Shown: positions 37,871 through 46,693, numbered from the stretch's first letter. The stretch is 64,000 bases of DNA from Marinibactrum halimedae (GCF_021234875.1 NZ_JAJQVM010000020.1:43019-107018), one strand, 5' to 3'. Numbers and translations are program-made. The notes: generated from the letters alone by a model not told the origin.

Positions 37871-38473
37871 GGGACCCCAACTTGATGGCCATAATCGTTA
37901 ACTCGAACCGCCACAGAGAATAGTGGGACTAAGACCATTTCAATCACTCTATGTTTTTCTAACTTATCTTCCATAACAGCTTTCTACAACGAAAACAAAC
38001 AACATCAAACCAGTCAGACCTTAGAGTCAATCTCGGTAGACAGGCAGACATTAACATCAATGTAGAAATACAAAATACGGGCCTAAACGAGAGCGGCGTA
38101 ATATATTACTTTCTAGCTGCCAAGACAAGGTAAGAAAAAGCAGCCTTAAATGGCAGGGCTCCCTAGCAATTGAATCGCCCTGGGTTTGTCGGAGGCAAAC
38201 TACTTGAAACCCCAAATATATCTTTTTGAACTTAAAATTAAGTCAAAAAGCACTCATATGAGTTAAGGTTTGATTGCTTTGGGTGTCTATTGTCAGAGAG
38301 CTCTGACTGTAACGTCTTTAAGCAACAGTATTTGGGGGATGGTATTTATCTCATTCTTTTCCCCTTTGGCTTTATTTATACAATTTGCTTAATTCGAAGG
38401 GCTAAAAGTGTGCAATCGTCTTGGCCTTGTAACGTGCCAACAGAAAAAATGGGTAACTTCCGTAATACAGGCT
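37871..38473. other. Non-coding stretch between the manC remnant and wbpL
   Basis: No gene can be supported. Two short frames exist (minus 37828-37973, 50 codons starting MEDKLEKHRVIEM; plus 38290-38529, 79 codons), but neither has a ribosome site or family features. A segment near 38170-38197 (GAATCGCCCTGGGTTTGTCG) vaguely resembles the outer end of some IS3-family elements; I could not find a partner end. The stretch probably holds the promoter for the leftward gmd run and eroded manC sequence. Confidence 0.45.
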
Positions 38474-39496
38474 TTACTGCGCGTTTTGCCCCGCTCTTAA
38501 TTTATAGGCCACTATTGTCAATGGAATAAATGTAAGTAAGTAAAAGAAAGGAGTTGATTCTGTCATTTCGACATAAAACCCAATAGGTAGAAGCCAAAGT
38601 GTAGTGGTTGAAGCGTATAGAATTGAAGTTTTTTTATGCTGTGCTTTACTGGGCGATAATTTCTGATAAACATGACTACGATGCGGTGCGCGCCAATCTT
38701 GCCCGGTCACAATTCGAGTCACTAATGTCCAAGTAGCATCCACAATAAAGGCTCCAAGAAGAATTACCCAAGTCCAAATACTCATCTTGCCTTGAGTGGC
38801 CGTAATTAAGGCCAGAATACCGAACGTTAACCCTAAAAATGTACTGCAACTATCCCCCATAAACAGCTTCGCTGGGGGCCAATTCCAGTATAAGAAGCCT
38901 GCAACAGGAAAGATGGCAAGCCAGGTAAGTAATGCTGTATTGGTCTCGCCTTTTAAAAAGAGAATTAACCCTGCACCAAGCAACACGCTGATGGCTTCTC
39001 CTGCTGCAATTCCGTCGATTCCATCCATAAAGTTGTAGAGGTTGGTGAGCCAGATTAGCCCTAATACAACCAATATTGATCCAACCCCTGTGAGTGGGAT
39101 AGCCCATTCGCCCCAAAGTGGTAGTGGTGGAAGTGGGGCGAGTAAGTAGACTGGGATAATGGCTGCAATAATTTGTACAAGAAGTCGCCACCGCCTTGGG
39201 AGATTGAATTTGTCGTCCAGTAGTCCTGTGATGGTGAGTAAGAGTCCTGGCAGTACGAGAGCGATGGTTTCGTATGATGTCAGTATCTTCAATTCCCAGC
39301 CTAATATCCATATCGTGATAATGAAAAAAGCCGCAATAATGCCTCCGCCCGTTGGGGTGGGAACGGTGTGTGAGCTTCGGTGATCGGGATTATCGATTAA
39401 CCCTGTTTGAATCGCTTTTTGGCGATACCACCCGGTTAAAAGGAGAGTCGAGCAGAAAAGGGCAATGGAAATGCAGATAAACAGAGAAAAAGTCAT
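38474..39496 (-). CDS. wbpL: Undecaprenyl-phosphate N-acetylaminosugar-1-phosphate transferase (WbpL/WecA family)
   Basis: This polytopic enzyme transfers a sugar-1-phosphate to undecaprenyl phosphate and so starts O-antigen synthesis. The 340-residue protein has about ten membrane helices and the family motifs GLLDDKFNLPRRWR, NLYNFMDGIDGIAAGE and KLFMGDSCSTFLG. The cytoplasmic loop APHRSHVYQKL carries the HXH-type UDP-sugar site. It pairs with the epimerase gene 4 bp upstream, as WbpL pairs with WbpV in P. aeruginosa serotypes. Together with wbpM at the other end of the locus it can supply the first sugar. Confidence 0.92.
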   Translation of the reverse strand: MTFSLFICISIALFCSTLLLTGWYRQKAIQTGLIDNPDHRSSHTVPTPTGGGIIAAFFIITIWILGWELKILTSYETIALVLPGLLLTITGLLDDKFNLPRRWRLLVQIIAAIIPVYLLAPLPPLPLWGEWAIPLTGVGSILVVLGLIWLTNLYNFMDGIDGIAAGEAISVLLGAGLILFLKGETNTALLTWLAIFPVAGFLYWNWPPAKLFMGDSCSTFLGLTFGILALITATQGKMSIWTWVILLGAFIVDATWTLVTRIVTGQDWRAPHRSHVYQKLSPSKAQHKKTSILYASTTTLWLLPIGFYVEMTESTPFFYLLTFIPLTIVAYKLRAGQNAQ

Positions 39497-39500
39497 GAAC

Positions 39501-40403
39501 TTAGGTTGGTTGGTGATCGATGGGTGATGAGGTTTGGATCAACGTTTGTGTTCGAGTGTTGTCAATCTCTAGGTTTCCGAAAAGTTTCCTAAACATGCCA
39601 TTGAGCTTTTTACTATTACCTAGCCACAGTTGGAGGTATTGGGGCAGGTTAAACAGCCGGTCATGGGTATTTAAGTGTGTGGATAGTGATTGAATTAACT
39701 CTGTGGTGGAGGTGGTGGGTTGATCCGTTGGTAGTAAGACTTGTTGTGCTGCACAAGGAGATTTGGCAGCCCATCCCAGTAACTGGATTAATGCTTTGAT
39801 TGATACCATGGAGCGGCGATTTCGAATATTGCCCAGCGGGAGTGGAACGCCCATTTGAATCAATTTCTCTAAGCTTTTTAAGTTTCCCGAAGGTTTGTCA
39901 CCCAGCACCAGTGGTGGTCGAACAATAACCCATTCAATTAATTTTCCCGTTTGTTGTATCAGCCGCTCTGCCGCCAGTTTGGTTTTTCCGTAATCATCTT
40001 CTGGGTGACATGGGCTGGTTTCAGTGAAAGGCTGGTTTTTTCTGGTTTGCTCGCCCATGGCTTTAATGCTGCTGATGTAAACGATTCGTTTTACGTTGGC
40101 CTTTAAACAGGCGGTGATCAATCTCTGGGTGAGTGTGACATTGCCATGGTAATAATCCGCGCCGCTTGCATTGGGGTTATGTGCCACTCCTGCGAGATGA
40201 ATGACGGTGTCAGTGGTTGTAAGATACTCGAAAAGTTGGGGGCTTGTGTAGTCTACCTTTATTAATCCAGGCGCATCATGACGACTTAGCCGCAATACTT
40301 CGTCCCCTTGCTCATAAAGGTAATCGCAAAGCTCGTTGCCGATAAAGCCAGTCGCTCCGGTAACGGCGAATCGTTTAGGCTGCGGAAGGTTGATGGGAGT
40401 CAA
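39501..40403 (-). CDS. NAD-dependent epimerase/dehydratase (WbpV/WbpK-like)
   Basis: A 300-residue extended SDR with VTGATGFIGNEL (about 14-25), a catalytic Ser in VYISSIKAMG and YGKTK (about 136-140). In P. aeruginosa the equivalent gene before wbpL (wbpV or wbpK) reduces the UDP-4-keto sugar made by WbpM to UDP-FucNAc or UDP-QuiNAc, and that role fits here. The start appears to be TTG at 40403 with only a weak ribosome site, so the exact N-terminus is uncertain. It stands 4 bp before wbpL and is the last gene of the locus before tRNA-Val. Confidence 0.87.
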   Translation of the reverse strand: MTPINLPQPKRFAVTGATGFIGNELCDYLYEQGDEVLRLSRHDAPGLIKVDYTSPQLFEYLTTTDTVIHLAGVAHNPNASGADYYHGNVTLTQRLITACLKANVKRIVYISSIKAMGEQTRKNQPFTETSPCHPEDDYGKTKLAAERLIQQTGKLIEWVIVRPPLVLGDKPSGNLKSLEKLIQMGVPLPLGNIRNRRSMVSIKALIQLLGWAAKSPCAAQQVLLPTDQPTTSTTELIQSLSTHLNTHDRLFNLPQYLQLWLGNSKKLNGMFRKLFGNLEIDNTRTQTLIQTSSPIDHQPT

Positions 40404-40603
40404 TGTTGATTATTCCAGTGAGGGGTATCGATTCTTAATGCCTAGTTAAAACGATAAAAGATCATTGCGCAGCGACTACTTCGCTTGTTGCCCTTATTTT
40501 GCCACTTAAACGATTCATTTTGAACGAGTTTTAGTGCTTGATATGGTTCGGTGAACTTGTTAAAGTTCGCGCCCGTTGCACAGATGCAACCACTTCTTTT
40601 TGT

Positions 40604-40680
40604 ACGACCGTAGCTCAGTTGGTTAGAGCACCACCTTGACATGGTGGGGGTCGGTGGTTCGAGTCCACTCGGTCGTACCA
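40604..40680 (+). tRNA. tRNA-Val (anticodon GAC)
   Basis: The cloverleaf is complete: acceptor ACGACCG pairs with CGGTCGT, D-arm GCTCAGTTGGTTAGAGC, anticodon stem CCACC/GGTGG around the loop TTGACAT with anticodon GAC, T-loop GGTTCGAGTCC, discriminator A and an encoded CCA. It lies at the right boundary of the polysaccharide locus, a frequent integration position for islands; no integrase gene is next to it. Confidence 0.97.
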
Positions 40681-40989
40681 ATTCTATATTTTCAACCTTT
40701 AGCTCTCTTAATTTCCGAGCACCTTGCTTCTCTTTTCGCTATTTTGAATGTTGATCATTCTACCTTTGGTCTTTTCTTGTACCCGCTTATCAAGCGCCAT
40801 TTTAATTCGTCAGTCTGATTTTTGTTTTCTGATGCGCCATACTTTTTTATTTGTCGGCCCTTTGTTGCCAACTTGGCTAATGAGGCACTATTTTTGTCTG
40901 TAATAGCGATTTAGCACAGTTTGGCTCGGGCCTACACTGACCGCTTAGTCTATGGTCAGCGATGCAATAGCGTTACAGAGGTATTTGAT
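40681..40989. other. Leader of fabY, no supported gene
   Basis: No gene is visible between tRNA-Val and fabY. An in-frame extension of fabY back to 40921 is open but has no family similarity. An inverted repeat CTGACC...GGTCAG (about 40937-40960) lies about 30-50 bp before the start codon and could be a regulatory site. Confidence 0.4.
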
Positions 40990-42921
40990 ATGTCTTCCCA
41001 AACTGGCACTCCATTGCCTCTTATTGTGGGTTTTGGTGGGTACAATGCGGCAGGCCGCAGTTCATTTCATCATGCTTATCGAAGAATGATTCTTGAGAGC
41101 TTGTCGTCAATAGAGTATGACACCGAGATCGCCAATTTGGCCGTAATGATGTCGTTGGCTTCTGTGCAGGATGACGGCAATTACCTGTGTGCAAACGGCG
41201 GATCAGTTTCTCGTTCAGAGTTATCTAAATTGTTTGGCGCGAGAGTACAACAAGGTACTTTGGTGCGTCGAATTGGTGAGCGAGATTTCTTTGATCCAGC
41301 TCGTGTGTTGTCAGCACACCATGCTCGTTTGTCTGGCTCAGCCGGTGAGTCTCTCTCCTTTACGTTGCGAAAGCGCCAGCTCCCGAATCCAGTGCCGGAA
41401 GATTGGCATTTGTCTTCAGTAGACGGTGATGATAAGAAAGTGTTGGTGAGTACTCAATCACTGGATCGAGTGTTATTAGAAACGCATCGAGATCTTCCCG
41501 TGAAGGCAGCAGGGCAGTTGCCAGAAGGGTTCGATCCATCTGCTCATTATCCCTCTCGTTTTCATCCTCGGGGGCTTCAACTTGCTGTATTGGGGGCATC
41601 GGATGCGATTCGTTCTATGGGAATAAGTTGGGAAAAAGTGCTTTCTTCGGTATCACCCGACTCAATCGCCATGTATGCCAGCTCGGTGATGAGCCAGCTG
41701 GATGATCTTGGGTTGGGTGGCATGTTGAAGTCTCGGTTGCAAGGCGGGCGGGTGAGTACGAAGCAGTTGGCTTTGGGTTTGAATACCATGCCTGCGGACT
41801 TTGTGAATGCTTACGTACTGGGTAACGTTGGTATGACAAGCAGTGTGGCCGGAGCGTGTGCTAGCTTCCTCTACAATTTGCGAGTGGGTATTGACGATAT
41901 ACGCAGTGGTCGTCGAAGAGTGGTAGTGGTGGGGAACAGCGAAGCTCCCATCACCAGCGAAATCATTGATGGTTACTCTACCATGGGAGCACTGGGAACC
42001 GATGAGGCGCTGTGCAAGCTTGATGGAGTCAGCGAGCCGGATTATCGCCGAGCCAGCCGCCCTTTTAGCGGTAATTGTGGTTTTACCATTGCAGAGTCGT
42101 CACAGTACATCGTGTTAATGGACGACGCATTGGCGATGGAGTTAGGAGCCCAAATCTATGGGGCCGCGACCGATGTTTTTGTGAATGCCGATGGGTTTAA
42201 AAAATCGATTTCTGCTCCTGGTGCGGGGAATTTTCTGACCTTTGCCAAAGCGGTGGCGTCTGCCCGAAATATTTTGGGTGAGGATATTGTTCGACACCGA
42301 AGCTTTGTACAGGCTCATGGGTCCAGTACACCTCTGAATCGTGTGTCTGAGTCGGAAATTTTTGACCGTGTTGCGGGAGCCTTTGGTATCGAAAATTGGC
42401 CTGTGGCCGCTGTGAAGTCCTATTTAGGGCATTCATTGGGCCCCGCTAGCGGTGATCAACTTTCTACCAGCTTGGGGGTTTTTGAGCATGGTATTGTGCC
42501 GGGCATTAAGACGATTGATCATATTGCTGAAGATGTTCATCAACAGCATCTTCATTTTCCATTGCAAGATTTGGATTGTCGTGAACAGGGTTTGGATGTT
42601 GCCTTTTTGAACAGTAAAGGATTTGGGGGTAATAATGCAACGGGGGTTGTGCTATCCCCTCGTATTACAGAAAGTATGCTTGAACAGCGTTATGGTAAGG
42701 CGCAGTTTATGTCGTATCAGTCACGTCGTGAGCAGTATCAATTGCAGGCACAAGATTATGATGTAAAAGCCAGCCGGGGTGATTTGAATGTGATTTATCG
42801 ATTTGGTGAAAATATGGTCGATGAGTCTCAGATTGAGATCAGCCCTGAAAAAATAAAAGTGCCGGGATTTGAGCACGCGATTGATCTTGAGGTGGATAAT
42901 CCATACTCCGATATGCGTTAG
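40990..42921 (+). CDS. fabY: Beta-ketoacyl-ACP synthase, FabY type
   Basis: FabY-type enzymes condense acetyl-CoA with malonyl-ACP to start fatty acid synthesis in Pseudomonas, replacing FabH. The ATG at 40990 follows CAGAGG and gives the hallmark N-terminus LPLIVGFGGYNAAGRSSFHH. The 643-residue length matches the family, which is much longer than FabB/FabF. The thiolase-fold active site is intact: Cys290 in SVAGACASF, His443 in VQAHGSS and His481 in SYLGHSLG. It appears monocistronic. Fatty acid initiation affects LPS acylation, but no direct tie to the neighbouring locus is visible. Confidence 0.93.
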   Translation: MSSQTGTPLPLIVGFGGYNAAGRSSFHHAYRRMILESLSSIEYDTEIANLAVMMSLASVQDDGNYLCANGGSVSRSELSKLFGARVQQGTLVRRIGERDFFDPARVLSAHHARLSGSAGESLSFTLRKRQLPNPVPEDWHLSSVDGDDKKVLVSTQSLDRVLLETHRDLPVKAAGQLPEGFDPSAHYPSRFHPRGLQLAVLGASDAIRSMGISWEKVLSSVSPDSIAMYASSVMSQLDDLGLGGMLKSRLQGGRVSTKQLALGLNTMPADFVNAYVLGNVGMTSSVAGACASFLYNLRVGIDDIRSGRRRVVVVGNSEAPITSEIIDGYSTMGALGTDEALCKLDGVSEPDYRRASRPFSGNCGFTIAESSQYIVLMDDALAMELGAQIYGAATDVFVNADGFKKSISAPGAGNFLTFAKAVASARNILGEDIVRHRSFVQAHGSSTPLNRVSESEIFDRVAGAFGIENWPVAAVKSYLGHSLGPASGDQLSTSLGVFEHGIVPGIKTIDHIAEDVHQQHLHFPLQDLDCREQGLDVAFLNSKGFGGNNATGVVLSPRITESMLEQRYGKAQFMSYQSRREQYQLQAQDYDVKASRGDLNVIYRFGENMVDESQIEISPEKIKVPGFEHAIDLEVDNPYSDMR

Positions 42922-42943
42922 TTTTTGACTATTTGCTCTTGGT

Positions 42944-42971
42944 TGAATATTCACCTTTGAATGAATATTCA
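42944..42971. promoter_or_regulatory. Two perfect TGAATATTCA palindromes, candidate operator
   Basis: TGAATATTCA occurs at 42944-42953 and again at 42962-42971, an 18-bp centre-to-centre distance, and TTTGAAT half-sites continue on either side. The pair lies between fabY and the peroxidase gene, about 115 bp before the latter's start codon. The regular spacing suggests cooperative binding of a dimeric regulator, not identified. Confidence 0.5.
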
Positions 42972-43085
42972 TGTTTGAATACATAGCGAGTGTAAAGAAA
43001 ACTCGTTGCCTCTGTTTTGCGTAAAGGCTTCGATTATTTCGAGTTCTAACAATACGCATGAATAAAAACGGTTTTGGGGATCAAT

Positions 43086-43640
43086 ATGCAACGTAAATAC
43101 TCTTTAGGTGTCTGTTTTTCTGGCTTGGTCTTGGGTTTGGCGTGTTTTACAGGTCAGGCTCAGGCCGCATGTCCATCTTATCTGGATCACGACTTTAAAA
43201 CGCTTCGTTCAAGCAAAACGCTAAATCCTTGCGAAGCTTTTCCTGGTAAGGCGTTATTGGTGGTGAATACCGCCAGCCATTGTGGTTTTACTCCGCAATT
43301 TAAGGGTTTGGAGGCGTTGTATCAGCAGTACAAAGAGAAAGGGTTGGTGGTTCTTGGGTTTCCCAGTGATGATTTTTTTCAAGAAGATGAAGACTCCGAG
43401 AAAACGGCGGAGATTTGCTATGTCAATTATGGTGTAACCTTTCCTATGATGGCAGAAAGCCATGTTCGTGGTAATAAAGCGAACCCACTTTTCCAAGCCA
43501 TGTCTGACAAAGTTGGTTCACCAAAATGGAATTTCTTCAAGTATGTGTTGGATCGTGAGGGTAACGTTGTAAAGCGCTTTTCCAGCAAAACATCCCCCGA
43601 TGATGAATCTCTAAAAGAGGCCATTGAGGCGGTACTTTAA
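43086..43640 (+). CDS. Glutathione peroxidase-family thiol peroxidase, exported
   Basis: GPx-family enzymes reduce hydrogen peroxide and lipid hydroperoxides using glutathione or thioredoxin-like partners. The ATG at 43086 has GGGGA upstream; the 184-residue precursor has a cleavable signal peptide (hydrophobic core about 6-21, predicted cleavage after AQA at about 27). The peroxidatic residue is Cys66 in NTASHCGFTPQ (Cys form, not Sec); the conserved GFPSDDF replaces the usual GFPCNQF, so a resolving Cys there is missing. WNFFKYVLD supplies the conserved Trp/Asn. Export to the periplasm sets it apart from cytoplasmic BtuE. Confidence 0.9.
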   Translation: MQRKYSLGVCFSGLVLGLACFTGQAQAACPSYLDHDFKTLRSSKTLNPCEAFPGKALLVVNTASHCGFTPQFKGLEALYQQYKEKGLVVLGFPSDDFFQEDEDSEKTAEICYVNYGVTFPMMAESHVRGNKANPLFQAMSDKVGSPKWNFFKYVLDREGNVVKRFSSKTSPDDESLKEAIEAVL

Positions 43641-43750
43641 CTGCTCTGATGCATACCTTTCATTTAGAGTCTGTTTATTTGGTGTCTGTCGTGTTTTGAT
43701 TTCTATCGTGTCGAATTACCAAAAGCTCAAGTCGGAAGTGTAAATTGATA

Positions 43751-44149
43751 CTAACGTCGGCTTGAGTTTTGGATATGCTGGCTGATCAATGTTGGCAATT
43801 CGTCGTTGGAGCCAAAATAGGGCAATAGCTGTATGGTTAATCCATCGCAAGCTTTAACGGCTTTTTCGATTTGATTGGGAATGTCTCTGCTTACGTGCCT
43901 CCCTTGGTTAAAAAAGACTGGGTACAAGTCGATGGACCGAAAGCCTTTTTCATAGAGCTTTGCGCTTTCATCCACAAGTAAAGGGGCGGAAAGCTCTAGG
44001 AAGATGCCTCCAATATAGTCATATCCGGGTGTCACGATTTTCACTTTTTCTACTGTAGCTAGAAATTCATTGTTAGCCACCTCTGCTCGACTGCCGTGGG
44101 CCATCAACAGTAGTGCCTTGGGTGCGTTGTTCTCGTTATCGCGGATCAT
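43751..44149 (-). CDS. CbiX-like sirohydrochlorin chelatase-family protein
   Basis: A 132-residue single-domain protein of the CbiX/SirB class II chelatase family. The N-terminal LLLMAHGSRAEVANNEF carries the metal-binding His, and GGIFLELSAPLLVD holds the conserved Glu. Later PVFFNQGRHVSRDIP supplies the second His. Family members insert cobalt, iron or nickel into sirohydrochlorin-type rings. The start overlaps the hemH stop by one base (TAATG), linking it to heme synthesis. Substrate and metal cannot be told from sequence; some short members are annotated only as CbiX-like. Confidence 0.83.
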   Translation of the reverse strand: MIRDNENNAPKALLLMAHGSRAEVANNEFLATVEKVKIVTPGYDYIGGIFLELSAPLLVDESAKLYEKGFRSIDLYPVFFNQGRHVSRDIPNQIEKAVKACDGLTIQLLPYFGSNDELPTLISQHIQNSSRR

Positions 44150-45240
44150 TATTGTGCGGCTCCCATTGCCTTGGCCCGTTGTTGAGTCAGCTGTTGTGCG
44201 TTTTCCGTTGCGGTAGTTTTCGTATTCCAGCCGGATAAATTACGTTCGATAAGCTGGCTCAGTGCATGAATATGGCCCACTTCTGCATTGAGTGCCGTTA
44301 TGTATTCGTAGCGCTTACCCCCTGCTTCCATGAAGTATTCTCGGTTTTCTTCGCCAATTTCTTCGATGGTTTCTAGGCAGTCGGCTGAAAAGCCAGGGCA
44401 AAACACTTGTACGCTGTGAACCCCTGCGCTTGGAAAAGACTTTAAGGTTTCATCGGTATAGGGTTTGAGCCATTCCTCACGCCCGAATCGAGACTGAAAG
44501 GTTGTCATGTACTCGTCTTCGTCTAGGTTGAGTTGCTCAGCGATGAGGCGACTGGTTTTATAACATTCACAGTGGTATGGGTCGCCATTAGTGAGGTAGC
44601 GTTTAGGAATGCCGTGGTAAGAAAACAATAGCTTGTTGGCTTTTCCGTGGTCTTCCCAGTGCGCTTTGATTTTCTCGGCGCAAGCGTCGATGTAGGCGGC
44701 ATCGTCATGATAATGGGTTACAAAGCGTAGCTCGGGTATCCAGCGTCGTTGGGTGAAATCTGATGCAATGGCATCAAAGGTGCTTGCAGAGGTGGCGCCG
44801 CAATATTGGGGGTAGAGCGGTAATACTAGCAAACGCTGAACGCCTTCGGCTGCCATTTCATCGAGTGTATTCGTAATGCTCGGATTGCCGTATCGCATGG
44901 CGTATTTGACGATCACATTGTGGCCGAGTTCCTTTAGATGATCGCTGAGTGCTTGAGCCTGATGCTGTGTATGAATCATGAGTGGTGAACCCTCATCTGT
45001 CCAAACAGTCTGATACGCTTTGGCAGAACGGGCGGGGCGAATATTGAGAATGACGAGATTTAACACCATCCACCAAATGAGTCTTGGTACTTCAACAACG
45101 CGAGGGTCTGCAAGAAACTCTTTTAGGTAGCGTCTTAATGCAGGTTTTGTTGCTTCATCCGGTGTACCAAGATTGGTAATGAGGACTCCCACTTTGGCTT
45201 GGGAAGAGTGGTCATAATGAGGGGTATTGATGTATTTCAT
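44149..45240 (-). CDS. hemH: Ferrochelatase
   Basis: HemH inserts ferrous iron into protoporphyrin IX, the last step of heme synthesis. I take the ATG at 45240 (MKYINTPHYDH...), giving 363 residues; the frame is open to 45435, but the extra 65 residues overlap the upstream gene and are not family-like. Recognisable motifs are GVLITNLGTPD (about 19-29), LPLYPQYCGATSAS, FSYHGIPKRYL with the catalytic His, and VFCPGFSADCLETIEEI. The ribosome site is weak, so the start is moderately certain. Downstream it is coupled to the CbiX-like gene. Confidence 0.94.
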   Translation of the reverse strand: MKYINTPHYDHSSQAKVGVLITNLGTPDEATKPALRRYLKEFLADPRVVEVPRLIWWMVLNLVILNIRPARSAKAYQTVWTDEGSPLMIHTQHQAQALSDHLKELGHNVIVKYAMRYGNPSITNTLDEMAAEGVQRLLVLPLYPQYCGATSASTFDAIASDFTQRRWIPELRFVTHYHDDAAYIDACAEKIKAHWEDHGKANKLLFSYHGIPKRYLTNGDPYHCECYKTSRLIAEQLNLDEDEYMTTFQSRFGREEWLKPYTDETLKSFPSAGVHSVQVFCPGFSADCLETIEEIGEENREYFMEAGGKRYEYITALNAEVGHIHALSQLIERNLSGWNTKTTATENAQQLTQQRAKAMGAAQ

Positions 45241-45364
45241 CCAAGATCTAGGGCCGTATTTTAAGGGATTTTTTAGGATAAGATGGTGATTGTTGCGATC
45301 ATTACGCAGTAATCCACCACGAAGATTACTTTTAGGTGGATCGTCGCACTGAATTTGGTATGGA

Positions 45365-46393
45365 TCAACCGGACTTTTGAAGTAAGCGGATAAGTGCGGA
45401 GATTGCTTTGGCCAGTTCACTGGCAGCTGACTCATTATCCAATATGTACAGCCAGTGCTCTCCAGTTGCAGGATTGCTGATGTCGCAACTGGCTCGAGGT
45501 GTGCTGCATTGATAGGTCAGATAAGGGTTGATGCCATAAACGGAGAATCGATCGCTGGTGGTCTCTTGCTGAGCTCCTGCTCCTACACTCAGGTGCTTGG
45601 TGGTTGTGACTAAGGTTGCTGGCGGTTTCACCGAAATGTTGTGTCTCACAGCCCCTTCAATTCGAGTGGCGGCTTTGATGTCTGGGTCTCCGTATCCGTA
45701 AAACTTAAGCAGATTGTTGATGTGTTGTAACAGGGCGGAGGTTTCTGATTCGGTTTGATAGAGAGACTGTAGATAATGATTGTAATCTTGAACGGCGGGT
45801 TTCTCTTCTGACCAGTTTAGATTGGCGATGTTTTGTCCTTGGCGTTGTTTTTTTCTGGCACTGCTATCGTTTTTACGCTGCAACTGAGTAATTTGTCGTA
45901 ATGTTTTTTCATAGTTTTTAGCGCTTCTTCCTGCTCGGTTGATATAGCTTTCCAGTGCGGAGATGGCTTTTGTCGACTGGCCATTATGAAGATAAATCTG
46001 GCCCTGTAAGTAGTAGTAGAGCGGCGGTAGTGGCTCGCCTATCCCGAGTGCTTGCGACAAGTATCGGGAAGCATCACCAAAGCTGCCATCTTGAATTGAG
46101 TCTTCCGCTGAAAAAATCAGGCGATCTATCTCGTATTGTGCCTTCAGGCTTTGGCCTAGGGTGCCGAGACTGAAGGAAAGTAAACAGGCAAAAAGCACTA
46201 TGGGTAGAGCGTTTTTTCCAGGGCGTTTCTTCAGTGGACTAGGGCGTTTCTTCAGTGGAGAGAAACGTGGCTTTTTAATCGCCGCTGGAAGAGTGGGTTT
46301 GTGAAAGGAAAGTGGAAAGCGGTTGAGCATAATGGGGTCATACTCCATGCAAGTCATTGACAGAAATATACGCAATTTGCCCGCCAAATTCAT
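45365..46393 (-). CDS. Uncharacterised membrane-anchored TPR-like protein
   Basis: I do not recognise this protein. The longest form has 342 residues; ATG codons at 46393, 46348 and 46330 are all possible and none has a good ribosome site. A basic N-terminal tail with the repeated KKRPSPLKKRPG precedes one membrane helix (about 61-80), giving an inside-to-periplasm anchor. After it, SIQDGSFGDASRYLSQAL and YYLQGQIYLHNGQSTKAISALESY look like two TPR units. The C-terminal half (about 200-340) is a separate domain with two Cys in YQCSTPRASC. It lies 124 bp upstream of hemH. Confidence 0.65.
   Translation of the reverse strand: MNLAGKLRIFLSMTCMEYDPIMLNRFPLSFHKPTLPAAIKKPRFSPLKKRPSPLKKRPGKNALPIVLFACLLSFSLGTLGQSLKAQYEIDRLIFSAEDSIQDGSFGDASRYLSQALGIGEPLPPLYYYLQGQIYLHNGQSTKAISALESYINRAGRSAKNYEKTLRQITQLQRKNDSSARKKQRQGQNIANLNWSEEKPAVQDYNHYLQSLYQTESETSALLQHINNLLKFYGYGDPDIKAATRIEGAVRHNISVKPPATLVTTTKHLSVGAGAQQETTSDRFSVYGINPYLTYQCSTPRASCDISNPATGEHWLYILDNESAASELAKAISALIRLLQKSG
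46221..46262. repeat. 21-bp tandem duplication inside the TPR-like gene
   Basis: GGGCGTTTCTTCAGTGGA occurs twice in tandem (46221-46238 and 46242-46259) with 21-bp spacing. It duplicates seven residues (KKRPSPL) in the cytoplasmic tail of the TPR-like protein. In-frame and nearly identical, so recent. Confidence 0.9.
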
Positions 46394-46693
46394 GCAATGA
46401 ACTTAAATTCTTTGGTGAAGTTAACAGTCGATACTGTCGCAAATCGCACAATATTGGCCGTCCCGAATGGTTATTGCTTTCTAAGCCATCAATAGGGTGA
46501 TTGCTGCATGGTTTTTGTGTGATTTAGTTCAATTTAAGGTTAATTTTTCATCGCTTATTGACACTGCGGCATGTCACTCTAGCGCCTAGCTGGTTGGCTT
46601 GACTAATCTTTATCCTATCTGGTTGTCCTCGTCATTACCATTGAATCAATTTGTCATTGCAGTATGGGTTTTGCCCAATTTAGGAGACATAAA
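46394..46693. other. Divergent intergenic region, no gene
   Basis: This 300-bp stretch separates the leftward TPR-like gene from the rightward coiled-coil gene, so it must hold promoters for both. I see no clear -35/-10 pair, repeat or RNA structure. Confidence 0.4.

Noticed and set aside
38170..38197. GAATCGCCCTGGGTTTGTCG-type segment as an IS end
   Set aside because: It resembles IS3-family termini only from memory. No second end, transposase or target duplication was found nearby.
40442..40681. Leftward 79-codon frame starting VRPSGLEPPTPTMSRWCSN
   Set aside because: Antisense translation of tRNA-Val, a recurrent false gene in databases.
45241..45435. Open extension of hemH by 65 codons
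   Set aside because: Overlaps the upstream gene by 71 bp and does not resemble the HemH N-terminus.
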